The notes below the pieces were generated by a model that ran no database searches, was not told where the DNA came from, and worked only from the letters and a program-made list of their open reading frames with translations. Positions 10,050 through 21,340 of a stretch of DNA of 64,000 nt are shown piece after piece. Both the position numbers and the translations under genes were made by a program. The DNA comes from Patiria miniata (Eukaryota > Echinodermata > Asteroidea > Valvatida > Asterinidae). Every line of letters begins with the position of its first letter. The first letter of the stretch is position 1. The stretch spans positions 429,874-493,873 of the forward strand of contig NW_024037070.1 of the NCBI RefSeq assembly GCF_015706575.1, written 5' to 3'.

Positions 10050-13000
10050 AATAATACGTCCCTGACTATGCATGAACATAAAATCTGTCAAAGTTAGCTG
10101 GAAATCGGCTAAAACGGTCACTGTGGACAGGATTTGACCTCAGCAACACGTGCGCTGTGCGCGGGCTGACTGACATACGATATGTACAACGTACGTGCAT
10201 GTACATGTACCGGTACATTGTGGACGTCCTGTGCATGTTTTAAAGCAGAGGTATTGTCAACCTGAAGTTTTAAGGGTGCGCAGGGCATGTCCGAGTTTGC
10301 TTATTGCCTCGAAGCTTTGAAATGTTTAAGACCTACCCTTAAATAGACAATTAAAGTAAAAACTAATATAAAAACTGCCATGGTTGATTTTTCAGGAATT
10401 TTCTAAGGAAAAAGGGTCTTTTCATTATAACTTCCGGTCTGATGACGTCATACACCTTAAACTTTGCACACGTCTTAAGTGGGTCAAGGTCATCATATAC
10501 ACCAATATTCAGGCGATTCCGACAAACTTCGCAACAGACATCTATTCAAAATACATTTTTGAAAATGTTCAACCTGTCGCTAGAGGGCGCTCGAAGATTG
10601 CATGACATCATCGGTAGATGATTTGAAGAATACTTTCGGCCAAGAGACTAACACCGTTAAAAGCAAGTTCTTATCTATTACCACTTTCAAGTAATAAGCC
10701 ACTTCAGGTTTTGGCCTTTTTCGACCGGAAGCAAGGGTCACGTGATTTCACGCACACTGAATGAAATAAAGACCTCAACCTAGGCTGCATCCGAATCAGT
10801 TGTCTAGAGCTAGGTCTAGGTCTTCGCCCATTGAAAATACGCGGGGACGCGCTGACAATAGACGTAGCCGTAGCTCTGGAAGCCCGTTTCGGACACGGCC
10901 TTACTCTACCACTTGCCGGCAACAGAATGCTGCGGACGCGTACGGTTGATTTCTTATACATTTTTAAATATTAAAAGTGTCACAATTTAATTGCCTATAA
11001 ATAAACACCGGATGACCTGAATATGCATGAACATAAAATCTGTCAAAGTTAGCCGAAAAATCGGCTAAAGCGGTCACTGTGGACAGGATTTGACCTCGGC
11101 AATACGATGTATGTGCGTGTGTACAAGGTCTTTGCTTGGACAAAGAGCGATCTAAATAAATTACTGGCAAAGAGTCGAAGACGCACTTTGAAAATCGACA
11201 ATTATTTTTAAATTTTTGATGACGTCATCGTGACGTCACTTCGAACTTTGCATACTAGTATGATTAACTACCTACCCACCAAGTTTCATGACAATTGGAC
11301 CTTTCCTTATATGAGTTTTGAAAAATCGATTTTGATGACGTCATGATGACGTCACACATTTTTCAAGTTTTGTGCGAATAGCTATTACATAACAGACCTA
11401 ATGCAAAAAAGAATTTTGCATTAGGTCTCATTTTTAATCTATAACACATCCTGGTATAGCCACATACCAAGTTTCAACCCAATCGGACTTACATTTCTGT
11501 AGATGTAAGACTTCACAATATGTACGTAAATTTTCAAAAATCAATAAAAAAATTAGGTGATGACGTCATCGTGACGTCATAGTCTTGGCATAATTTTTGT
11601 ATGAGGGTCTTCCTTGGCTGTAACTTTGATGACGATTCCAGATCGCCAAGTTATAAAAATGGTGGCTTGAAAACGTGTACAAAGTCAATGGGTTAAAAAA
11701 CCCACAGCAGAAAAACTGCACCTTTAAATACGTGATTTGCCTTTAAACTGAAACATTTTTATAAAATATTACTTGATATTCTGACTCTTGGGAATATTTT
11801 CAATCAAATGGCAAACGTAAAAAATACAATTTCTTTTTCCTTCTCATAGTAATTCTCGGCTGAAGTTCAGAACTACTCAGTAAGATATATCAGTGTTGTA
11901 TAGGAAAAGACTTGTGGAGAAAGCTGTGTACATGGTCTATGAGAAAAATTTATTAGTCATGAATCCATAATAAATCACTTGATGCTGACGTCATCTTGAT
12001 GTCATAGGCTTGGCATAATTTTTGTATGAGGGTCTTCCTTGGCTGTAACTTTGATGACGATTCCAGATCGCCAAGTTATGAAAACGGTGGCTTGAAAACG
12101 TGTACAAAGTCAATAGGTTAAAAATCCCACAGCAGAAAAACTGCACCTTTAAATACGTGATTTGCCTTTAAACTGAGAAAATTTTTATAAAATATTACTT
12201 GCTATTCTAATCCTTGGGAATATTTTCAATCAAATGGCAGGCGTAAAAAAAATACGATTTCTTTTTCCTTCTCATAGTAATTCTCAGCCGAAGTTCAGAA
12301 CTAGTAAGATATATCAGTGTTGTATAGGGAAAGACTTGTGGAGAAAGCTGTGTACAAAGTCTTTGAGAAAAATTAATTATTCATAAATCCATAATGAATC
12401 ACTTGATGACGTCACCATGACGTCACTCTTCGGGACACATCTTGGCTATAGGGACTATGCTTATGCCAACTTTCAATGATATCTGACAAAGATTAATGCC
12501 AAAAGTGCTATAATATGTCCCTGTCTATGCGCATGCATGAACATAAAATCTGTCAAAGTTAGCCGAAAATCGGCTAAAACGGTCACTGTGGACAGGATAT
12601 GACCTCAGCAACACGTGCGCTGCAGGCTGACTGACATACGATGTATGTGCCTATGTACAACGTACGTGCATGTTCATGTACATTGTGGACGTCCTGTCCT
12701 GTGCATGTTTTGAAGCAGAGGTATTGTCAACGTGAAGTTTTAAGCGTGCGCAGGGTATGTCCGAGTTCGCTTATTGCCTCGAAACTTTGAAATGTTTTAG
12801 ACCTACCCTTAAATCGACAATTAAAGTAAAGACTAACATAAAAACTGCCATGGTTGATTTTTCAGGAATTTTCAAATGAAAAAGGGTCTTTTTATTATAA
12901 CTTCCGGTCCGTTGACGTCATTCGCCTAAAACTTCGCACACGTCTTAAGCGGATCAAGGTCATCATATACACCAATATTTAGGCGATTCCGACAAACTTC

Positions 13001-13700
13001 GCCACAGACATCTATTCAAAATACATTTTTGCACATTTTTGCACATTTTCAACCTGTCGCTAGAGGGCGCTCGAAGATTGCATGACGTCATTGGTAGATG
13101 ATTTGAAGAATACTTTTAGCCAAGAGACTAACACCGTTAAAAGCAAGTTCATATCTATTACCATTTTTAAATAAAAAGCCACTTCCGGTTTTGGCCTTTT
13201 TCGACCGGAAGCAAGGGTCACGTGATTTCACGCACACTGAATGAAATAAAGACCTCAACCTACTCTACCACTTGCCGGTAACAGAATGCTGCGGACGCGT
13301 ACGGTTGATTTCTTATGCATTTTTAAATATTAAAAGTGTCACAATTTAATTGCCTATAAATACACACCGGATGACGTCATCATGACGTCATCATTACACA
13401 ATGTTGTTTGAATTAGGGTCTTTGCTTGGACAAAGATTGGTGCAAATGAATGACTGGCAAAAAGTCAAAAATGCCCTTTGAAAATCAACATTTTTTTCTA
13501 AATTTCTGTGTACAAAGTCTATGGGAAAAATTAAATATTCAAAAATCTATAATAAATTAGTCGATGACGTCACCATGACGTCAATCTTCGGGACACATCT
13601 TTGCTATAGGGACTATGCTTATGCAAACTTAGAATGATGTATGACAAAGATTGATGCCAAAAGTGGAGGCCAGAAAAAACGTGCACAAAGTCTATGGGGT
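10050..13700. repeat. Internal repeated modules of element B
   Basis: A ~900-bp block at 10060-10985 recurs at 12525-13345 (GCATGAACATAAAATCTGTC, the ETS-CRE composite, TCGCTAGAGGGCGCTCGAAG, CGGACGCGTACGGTTGATTT). Between them a ~426-bp unit is tandemly repeated (TTGGCATAATTTTTGTATG at 11584 and 12010). TGACGTCA and TCACGTGA words are frequent. No coding frame. Confidence 0.75.
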
Positions 13701-13821
13701 TTAGGCGACAAAAAGAAGAAAGAAGATGAAAAAAAAAAAAAATGAGAACAGAAAGAATGGCTTTTTCGCAAAATTGCGAAAAAGCCAAAAAGGGAAAAAA
13801 AAAAAATTTAACGAAAACAAT

Positions 13822-13851
13822 AGCTGTTCCCAATTTCAATTGGGAACAGCT
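13822..13851 (+). repeat. Element B right terminal hairpin
   Basis: Perfect 14-bp stem AGCTGTTCCCAATT / AATTGGGAACAGCT with a 2-nt loop, preceded by AACGAAAACAAT as in element A's right end. Confidence 0.85.
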
Positions 13852-13854
13852 TAT

Positions 13855-14292
13855 AAATGTTTTGTAACAATGTTATTATTGCATCAGCCACGCCACGGTG
13901 CACACGATATGCAAACTGGAAAGGGTCTGCTGCTTCACGTGTTTCATCAAGCAGGAAATCCCTGACGATTCTTTCGAAGCATTGCATCACAATGGATGTG
14001 AGGGCGACTGGTCTGTATAGTCATTTAGCACAGCTGGCTTGGTCGTTTTGGGGATTGGACTGATTATGGAGGATTTCCATAGCTTAGGAACTATGTGAGT
14101 GTCCAGAGACCATTGAAATAACAGCTGAAATATTCCAGCGAGCTCTTTGTAGCATGCTTTCAAAGTTTTGCCGGAGATACCATCTGGTCCGGTAGCTTTG
14201 TTTGTCCAAGCAATGAATTCTCTAGTTTCTGCTACAGAAGCAGGCAAGTTTGTTCGTATGTGTTTTCTAAAATGCACTCCAACCCGATGCAT
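13855..14292 (-). pseudogene. LINE reverse transcriptase, N-terminal part
   Basis: Carries the conserved RT N-terminal box NKATGPDGISGKTLKAC, then ISPIPKTTKPAVLNDY, then in a shifted frame CFERIVRDFLLDE and FQFAYRVHRGVADAIITLLQ, the order seen in jockey/L2-type LINEs. The frame breaks near 13990-14010. Its downstream continuation is at 9918 on the far side of element B, and its upstream continuation is interrupted by the DIRS element. Confidence 0.75.
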
Positions 14293-14718
14293 ATGCCCTA
14301 TGAGTGTGAGGCGAGAAAGCCGCCGACAGTAAGCGTGCCATCTCCTGGCCTACCAGATTTGAGGGAGGATGGGTAAAGGAGTCATCGTGCTCGCTGCCCC
14401 GGGAAGCATCGCTCGGAACCGTTCTGTCTGGAAACGGGACAGAGCATCAGCAATGTCATTGTGCCAGGAACATGTACAGCTTTAAACTGGATATTAAAGT
14501 TTAAGCATTCCAAGACAAAAAGTCGCAAAAGGTACATTATTCTCGGACAACGAGATGTTTGCTGGTTAATTATATGAACTACAGCTAAGTTATCACAGTG
14601 AAATAACACCCGTTGATTGGATAGTGCCCGGCCCCAACACTTAGTAGCAACCAGGATAGGATAAAAATTCTAACAATGCAATGGAGGGTTTGGTCTGTAG
14701 TAAGACTGGGGACCATTT

Positions 14719-16472
14719 CCCTCACAAACTAGACTGCTATAATAGCATGTGCATAGCAGTTCAATAGCATTTAAACAGCATGTGCATGCTATTATAGCAT
14801 CCACATAGCATTCACAGAAGATGATGACTTGATGACTGCTAACTTTAGCAGTCCATATAGCATTCTCAATAGCATGCAGAATGAAAATAGCATTCCAAAT
14901 AGCATGCGAGCTTCAAAGTATTCTGCAAAGCATGCAAGTGAAAGAGGGAGGACTGCAAATTGAGTACAGCATTCCAATTTAGCAGTCAATTGTAAAATAA
15001 TTTTAAAGTATAGCATTCCGTGGCTAAGCATAGCCTGCACAATAGCACTTCAATATATAAGCCAATCATATCATGGACTACAAGTCACATGATCAGTGAT
15101 GGCCTTGTGCATTCCACAGATTAACAGTCAGTGTGGGAAATTTGAAAACTGCAGTCAGTTGAATATTGTCAGTGCAGAGTGCAGTATAGGCTGCACATAG
15201 TTTTGCAAGAAATTTTAGAAAGCATGGACATTACCTTATGGCATGAATGCTTGTGGATATAATTTCATGTTCACATGCATGCACTCAACCTGTACATTGT
15301 TGTACATGTACATGACAAAATACACTGGATGACTGGCTGAAAGTCTTTGGAATTGACAACTTAAAAGCAACAGTTGAACCAAGCAATATGGAGCCTCCAT
15401 ACACATGTATGCAACACACTCACAAACTGCCTTTAGTCTACAGTTTGTACTACCAATGGGTCTATATTCCTACATGGTGGGTATTCAGTTTTTGGCTAGA
15501 TAAAGACAATTTTATTCTGGCTTTGAGTATGTTAGTGTTCATGGTGTATGTGATGTTGAACATTCCTTCATCCAATGGATTGAATTTTTGAATCAGCTGG
15601 ATATCGGATGATAACTGTTTTTAATTGTGATGCCAACTGGCATAAAAGTGACTACTGGTTGCTTCAAAGATAATTCAAATTATAAGCAGAGAATTGTTGC
15701 ATTAAATTTCTGGCCATTGCTTTTATAAGCATGGCAATGCTAGACAAAAACAAAGAATGTCCCCATGTTTGTACAGCAATTCTGAGGCTGATAAAGTCTT
15801 AAAGAACAATTTTCTTATTTCATATATTTTGATCACAGTCTGTATACATAGGTCTATTAAATTTCAAAATGGTATTAGCTGTGTTAAATATGGTTCAATA
15901 CATGAAATTATTAAAGCTGATATAACACAAGTAATTTTTGGTATAAATTGTGACATTGAAAATGTATGTTGTAGGATGCCCGTGTCCATGTCACAATATA
16001 GCAGTCATGATAGCATTCACATAGCATGCATCATAGCATGCGAATGCTATTCTCATAGCATGCGAATAGCATGCGAATGCTATTCTCATAGCATGCGAAT
16101 GCTATTCTCATAGCATGCGAATGCTATTCTCATAGCATGCGAATGCTATTCTCATAGCATGCGAATGCTATTCTCATAGCATGCGAATGCTATTCTCATA
16201 GCATGTGAATGCTGTTATAGCATTCACGTTTGCATGCCTAAATAGCATTCTCCATAGCATGCGAATGCTATAGCTCATTTACATAATTCGGGCTTCTGAC
16301 ATGCTATAAAACTGCTATCTGATTGCTATCCTCAAGGAATGCTATGAAAAATGCTTTAGGAAGTACAGACATGGCTTTTTGTGAATGCTATCAAATGGCA
16401 GTTCTCATAGCATTCGCATGTTAATTGCATGCTAAAGGAATGCTAAATGACTGCAGTCAAGTTTGGTAAGGG
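14719..16472. mobile_element. TIR element carrying palindromic satellite
   Basis: The ends are imperfect inverted repeats: CCCTCACAAACTAGACTGC on the left, and CCCTTACCAAACTTGACTGC reading in from the right. Removing it rejoins the host RNase H in frame with a duplicated TT at most. The interior is non-coding and full of ATAGCAT/ATGCTAT words, with a regular 22-bp array at 16041-16205. The 15757-16113 open frame is partly translated satellite. The superfamily is not recognised. Confidence 0.65.
16041..16205 (+). repeat. 22-bp palindromic satellite, seven units
   Basis: Seven full 22-bp units start at 16041, 16074, 16096, 16118, 16140, 16162 and 16184, with an 11-bp partial unit at 16063-16073. 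The core ATAGCATGCGAATGCTAT is nearly self-complementary. Looser ATAGCAT/ATGCTAT words extend over most of 14730-16440. Confidence 0.9.
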
Positions 16473-17662
16473 TTACCTTGAACCCACTGTGAACCAAAAC
16501 ATGCACCAAAGCCAATACTGGCAGCTGCATCCGTGTACAGTTGCATGGATGTGTTAGATTGCCATTCATGCTCCACAAAGGGGGAAACCCCATTGAAATG
16601 TTTCAGAAATTCGATCCACATAAGTAGGTCTTGTCTTGCCCCTTGATTGAGCCGGATTCTGTGATGAGACTGAGTGACCCCTCGTGTAAGGGCAATAAGG
16701 CGTCCCATAAATGCCCGCCCAGGCGCAATGGCTTTACAGATAAAATTAAGCGAACCAATTAATGACTGCAGTGCTACTAGTGTGATCTTTTTCTTACTCA
16801 AAGTTGAGTGTAACTGGTCATTGAGTGCACTTACTTTAGTCATAGGGACTCGGACCTGCTTAGCCAGGGCATCAATCTCTAAGCCTAAATATGTTAATTT
16901 CTGAAGGGGACCTTCTGTTTTTTCTTGTGCAATGGGCACACCAAGTACCATGCATACCGACTCAAAGGCCTGCAAGAGTGCCTGGCAAGAATGTGCACTC
17001 GGCCCTACAAATATAAGAAATCATCTAAATAGTGAGTGACCATCAAACTCTCCGCAATCTCCTTCACCTTGAACTCTAGAAATGTACTGAATTTCTCAAA
17101 AAGGGAACACGAAATGGAACATCCCATTGGCAAGCATCTATCATAATAAAACTTTCCCTCGATTGTAAAACCCAAAAGATCGTAATCAGCCGGGTTAACT
17201 GGAAGTAATCTAAAAGCAGATTTAATGTCCGACTTTGCCAACCATGCTCCCTGTCCTGCTGTCATCACTAACTGCACTGCCTCATCAAACGAGGCATAAT
17301 TTACTGTGCAATCTTGTTTATCAATGAAATCATTTACCGAATGCCCTGCCGGGAAGGAAAGATGGTGAATGAGCCGGAATGTATTAGGTTCACGTTTAGG
17401 TACCAAACCAATGGGCGAGCACTGCAAAGTTGGGAAAGGTGGGGTTGTGAATGGGCCTGCAATTCTATCTAGGTCTTTTTCTTTTTGGAGTTTTTCTTTT
17501 ACTATTTCGGGGTGAGCAGCTGCTGAAGGTAAGCAACCTGCCTGCCTACTATGCCTTGGACCTTTGTATTGTAGTGAAAAACCTTGTGAAAAACCTCTCT
17601 CTAGCAGATGAGCATCACGTTGAATGGGATATTGGTCCAACCATTTCCTTAGAACAAAGAGC

Positions 17663-18617
17663 TTAATTGGTGTTGGAGGGACGAAAAGAAATCCCAGAGG
17701 GGGCCTTAGTGCTTGGTACTCTATTTGCTTGCCGGGAATAAGCAGCCTGGCCAGGTTTGGAAAGGTGTTGTCCAGCCTGATCATTGGACTTACGGACTTG
17801 GTCCTTACGCCAAGTAAAAGGGGACCTGGCAGTCAAACTCCCCATTTTGCATACCGCAGCCCCATGGCCCGTGCATGAACACTTACTACATTTGTGTACA
17901 TATTTGCATCCACGGAAGTGACATCCGTGCACCCCATTGAACGCAAAACAAACCCCGATACGTTTGGAAACCATGGGAACTTTATTATCAAGGCCTGAGC
18001 GTTGCAAAGTGCCGGAGCCACTCGGGCCGCCGGTCATGGTCGAAACTGTTTGGGCGGCCGCGACAGTCGGCCAGAGTTCGGAATCAATCACTCCCCATGA
18101 GCGAGAGGGGTTTTGTTCTTGGCGGATGTTTTTGCACAAAAATTGCCACAAATGTATTGAAAGCAGAGGCCCACTTATCAAATGTGTCAATCTTTCCTCG
18201 ATGCAGGGCAGAGGATTTGCGGACAACCATTTTGTTGCCCTCAACTGCGATGGCAAATTCCTCATCCTCTCCCCGAGCAATAGCGGTTGCCGCAGGCTCC
18301 TGATACAGCGTGGACATATCCACATAACTACCATTCCAAATCTTTTCTTTAATAGACAAAGAAACATGGTAACCCAAAGGTGTGCCAACGTATGGGATTA
18401 ATGTATTGTCGATATTAGTGGTATCAGAAATGATGGAAGTGGCCGTATCGAAACTGGGACCTTGCCCTATACCTTGAGACGATTCTTGACCACTTGATCT
18501 GGTAGACGATTTGGCCCCTCGACGCCGCTTACTTGGCTGTACTCCATCATGGGCATGGTCCGTGTCGATGTTCGCTAAACGTGACAGTGGTGGTGCTGTC
18601 TGTTTAGGTCGCGGCAT
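17663..18617 (-). pseudogene. DIRS-type gag-like protein, frameshifted
   Basis: The start Met is taken at 18617 (MPRPKQTAPPLSRLANIDTD). A basic segment follows (PSKRRRGAKSSTRSSG). The frame breaks in a T/A run near 18125-18140, after which the conserved part continues (SWGVIDSELWPTVAA) to a CCCH-like finger CFAFNGVHGCHFRGC and a CSKCSCTGHGAAVC knuckle. The domain order equals that of the copy at 1471-3060, with clearly different sequence. Its end overlaps the RT frame by ~120 nt. Confidence 0.65.
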
Positions 18618-18632
18618 CGTCCACAATGTCAA

Positions 18633-19420
18633 TGTTTATCAACTGATGTAGTGAAACGTAGATAATTGTCCTTATCGAGTTCAGCCAAATACTTTTAAGT
18701 CCGTGACGTTGGCCACTGGTGTCACACTGCTACTCAGGAGGTGGAAGTTAACGTTGATGCAGGTGTCAGATCTGTCAGTTTAATTAGTCAGCTCCAATCC
18801 CCGCTGGAAGATCCTTTTAGAAGTTTTCGACAGGGAACGGGCCAATCTCGCCCAAAACAAAAACGCTGTGTCCCAGGCCCAAAACAAATATGTGGGACCT
18901 TAATTATGCAAAAGATGTCATGGAAGACTCCAGATTTGTAAGAATGTATAAGAATTAAAAATTGTGAAGTAAAATTTGCTATCCAAGTTGTTTCTTCAGA
19001 GGCTGAGACAAAAGTGACTGGCCAGCAACTTTTCCATCCCGCCTAAACTTTCTACTTCTAGAATGTAAAGAACCAACCCTACGTCTCATTGGCCCATAGC
19101 CAGGCCTTGCCAAGTGTCACAGAACAAGAATTCTTATTGGTTGGTTGCCCCTCCAAGCCTTCTCAGCAATTGGTTAAAATTCGTGGCTGTTGATTGGCTA
19201 TTCTCCTGTTTACAGGATCTCACTTTTGTCACAAAATTGTCAATAGGGTTTCATGTACAAAGTTCTTCATACAAAAGTACAGTATGAACTGTATTCACAG
19301 TGATAGAGATGTGTGCATGGAGTTAGCCTACATTTTGCACAACACATATGATATAACCAACAGGAGAATCTCAATGGAAATTTTGCTGCTTATAAATAAT
19401 TTGATCATTTAGTGATAAAA
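18633..19420. other. Non-coding flank of the DIRS element
   Basis: Presumed 5' untranslated/terminal region of the DIRS element. GACAAAAGTGA at ~19007 and its complement near 19223 hint at inverted termini, but no full terminal repeat could be traced. Confidence 0.35.
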
Positions 19421-19429
19421 TTGAGTATC

Positions 19430-20378
19430 CATATTATCTTGGTTCCAACTCCTAACTTTCCTGGTAGCTGGCTTATTCTGCTTCAGTTTTTGTCTCTACA
19501 TGTATGTAGGGAGTAGGTTTATCATGTCATGATCTGATTTGCCCAGTGGTGCCCTGTTGTATGGCTTGTAGGCGTCAGGTACGTTCCCGTAGCATTTATC
19601 AATAGTACGGTGACCTCTCGTTGGTATGTCCACGTACTGGTGGTAGTGGGGCATCACAGGTTTCAAATCACATTCATTGAAGTCGCCCATAAGTAGTTTA
19701 ACAGCATCTGGGGATTGCTTTTCCAAGTCATGTACAAGTTCTGCTCTTGGATGGATATATACACAACAGTAACAAATATTGGTGGGAATTCTCTTGGGAG
19801 ATAGTGTGGTCGTAGACCTACCGTAATAAGTTCAATGTCAGGCAAGCAGAGTTGATGTTTAATACAAATGTTAGTACACCATCTTTGATTGACAAAAATG
19901 CAAACACCTCCACCCGAGGATTTCCCCAACTCCAGGGTCCTGTCCATGCGTTTGCGGATGAAGCCATCGATATCTGTTTCAATGTTTGTGTTGGAGTCCT
20001 TAAACCATGTTTCACTGAAACACAGAAAGTTCATCCAGTTTATTGGAGAGGGACTGTGCATTACCTGTCATTATTGATGGTAGTGGTGGATTTTAATCTG
20101 CGGCGCCGAATACGAGCCCGGATTCCACCCTTTTTACCGCGTTTGCGTTTACGTAGGTCTTCTGGAATGTCCGGCATGCCCGGGGCAGTGGCTGCTGATG
20201 ACCTGCGAAGATCCAAGAGTTCGTTCCTACCATACACAATGCGTTGTTGTTGCAATGGCCACTCACATGCAATAGTGCACTCAGTAGGTACTGCTAAAGT
20301 CCGTCCAAAACTGCTTAGTATAGGTGTCAAAAAGACAAAAAACCACACTATCGTGAAACTATGTGCCATCATGTACAC
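19430..20378 (-). pseudogene. LINE N-terminus and AP endonuclease
   Basis: Nicks target DNA in related elements. The N-terminal frame from 20378 ends in a basic stretch (RKRKRGKKGGIRARIRRRR) typical of jockey/L2-type LINE proteins. After two frame changes near 20080 and 20025 the endonuclease follows: LCFSETWFKD, SSGGGVCIFVNQRW, LLMGDFNECDL (catalytic GDFN, near 19680) and a GKSDHDM box near 19520. Coding resemblance fades at ~19425, where foreign sequence starts. The same element's RT pieces are at 13855-14292 and 8931-9918. Confidence 0.7.
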
Positions 20379-21340
20379 ATAAAAACGTTCAAAAAGTCAA
20401 AGACGACGACGAGTACTATAAAAAGGGTAAAAAATTACAAAAACTGATAGGAGCTGTACAAAAAGGTGGTCACCGCAGTGCAGCGCCCTCTAACACCTTT
20501 AAGGGACGTCACATGACATTTGATTGACATCACTTGAATTTTCATCTATAACACATCCAGGGGTGTGATTTTTCCGGATTTCCGGATTTTTAGTCTAACG
20601 TCTGCGGAATTTTATGCGGATTCTGGAATTTTATGCGGATTCCGGATTTCCAACGTTTTTTGTTTCCGTAATATCGCCCAAAAACTTCTGGAGAAATAGG
20701 CCCTAATTTATGATAATGGATGGACTGGTGACACAAGTCTAATAAGCAGTGCGGTCAAGCAGTGTGCGCAGTGGAGTACTTGAGGACCCGACTAAAAATA
20801 ATTTTCAATGGGTTTGCACCTCGTGTTTGTGTATTGTATTGCGTGTGGATGTGTGTGTACGTATTGCATGTATTGTGCATGTATTGTGGAGTGACGATCA
20901 TGAGCTAGCAATTCGCAAACACATTGGTGTCAATATTGCCGCGATTTTGTCAAGGAATTTAAGAGTATGGTTGGAAGAATTGGTAATGAAGTGTCACTGT
21001 GGATGGAAATAAGTTTGAGCTGCAGTAGTGCGTTGAAAAATAGCCACCACCAACACAAAATTCAAAAATGTTTTGGAAGCCTGGGACTGGAGTTTAAAGT
21101 ATTGGATTATACTATAAACTTTTTAAGCACCGTTCATATTTTTTTGTGTGAATCGTCTCTTTCTCTCTGCAAACATGCAGAAGTAATAACATCACACACA
21201 GAAAAAGACATTATTGAATCAATCACATATGGATTATATTATTAATGACCAGACCTTTTTTCCTAATTTTCCCCCATTTGTTTTCTTTACTGAAGCGACA
21301 AAATTTGCAAACATTACAGAAATTACAGTACATAAAATGT

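Larger units (their letters stand above)
9919..13854. mobile_element. Terminal-hairpin element B inserted in the LINE RT
   Basis: The target duplication AAAT is at 9915-9918 and 13855-13858. Deleting 9919-13858 rejoins the LINE reading frame without a shift. The left end is a hairpin (TGTGGTTGT, loop GA, ACAACCACA) followed by GAGCTGTTCCCAAT. The right end is a 14-bp-stem hairpin (13822-13851) starting AGCTGTTCCCAATT. The interior is repeated TGACGTCA-bearing modules with no coding frame. Confidence 0.7.
14297..17784 (-). pseudogene. DIRS-type RT / RNase H / recombinase start, interrupted
   Basis: From 17784: GLVPKREPNTFRLIHHLSFP, AKSDIKSAFRLLP (first catalytic Asp) and the active-site box HYLDDFL just before a frameshift near 17000. 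The palm/thumb continues from 16975 (LTYLGLEIDALAKQV), and RNase H opens with LYTDAAASIGFG near 16500. The 1.75-kb insertion 14719-16472 then intervenes, after which RNase H resumes (PSIALLEF, then a shift, then LFHCDNLAVVHIINQQTS at 14608-14552). The end reads LSAAFSPHTHRAY, the usual start of a DIRS tyrosine recombinase, and is truncated there. Confidence 0.75.
14297..19420 (-). mobile_element. DIRS-order retrotransposon, second copy
   Basis: Minus-strand gag-like protein (17663-18617), RT/RNase H (17784 downward) and the first residues of a tyrosine-recombinase domain, cut off at about 14297 where LINE sequence resumes. It is interrupted inside RNase H by a TIR element (14719-16472). The right limit is only approximate: LINE endonuclease coding is recognisable up to ~19425. 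It belongs to a different subfamily from the copy at 1-3355 (LDD in place of VDD in the RT). Confidence 0.65.
8382..20495 (-). mobile_element. Jockey/CR1-group LINE, full span with two big insertions
   Basis: The target duplication CCTTTAA is at 8375-8381 and 20496-20502. The 3' end is a (TTGAA)n tail on the minus strand (ATTCAATTCAATTCAA at 8381-8396). Reading right to left: 5' region and N-terminus, endonuclease (20378-19430), N-terminal RT (14292-13855), C-terminal RT (9918-8931), 3' UTR (8930-8382). It is interrupted by a DIRS element (~14297-19420) and by element B (9919-13854). Roughly 200 residues of linker between endonuclease and RT were not found and were presumably lost. That all pieces are one copy is an inference from order, strand and the restored frame at element B. 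Confidence 0.7.

Noticed and set aside
15757..16113. 118-residue open frame (+) ending in repeated Cys-Tyr-Ser-His-Ser-Met-Arg
   Set aside because: The repeated peptide is simply the 22-bp satellite read through; no coding features.
16041..16205. Regular short repeats that could look like a CRISPR array
   Set aside because: Units are directly abutting with no unique spacers, in an animal transposon context.
20749..21245. Plus-strand open frames inside the hAT-like element as a possible transposase
   Set aside because: No hAT dimerisation or catalytic motif; Cys/Val-rich low-quality translation from GTGTGT-rich DNA.
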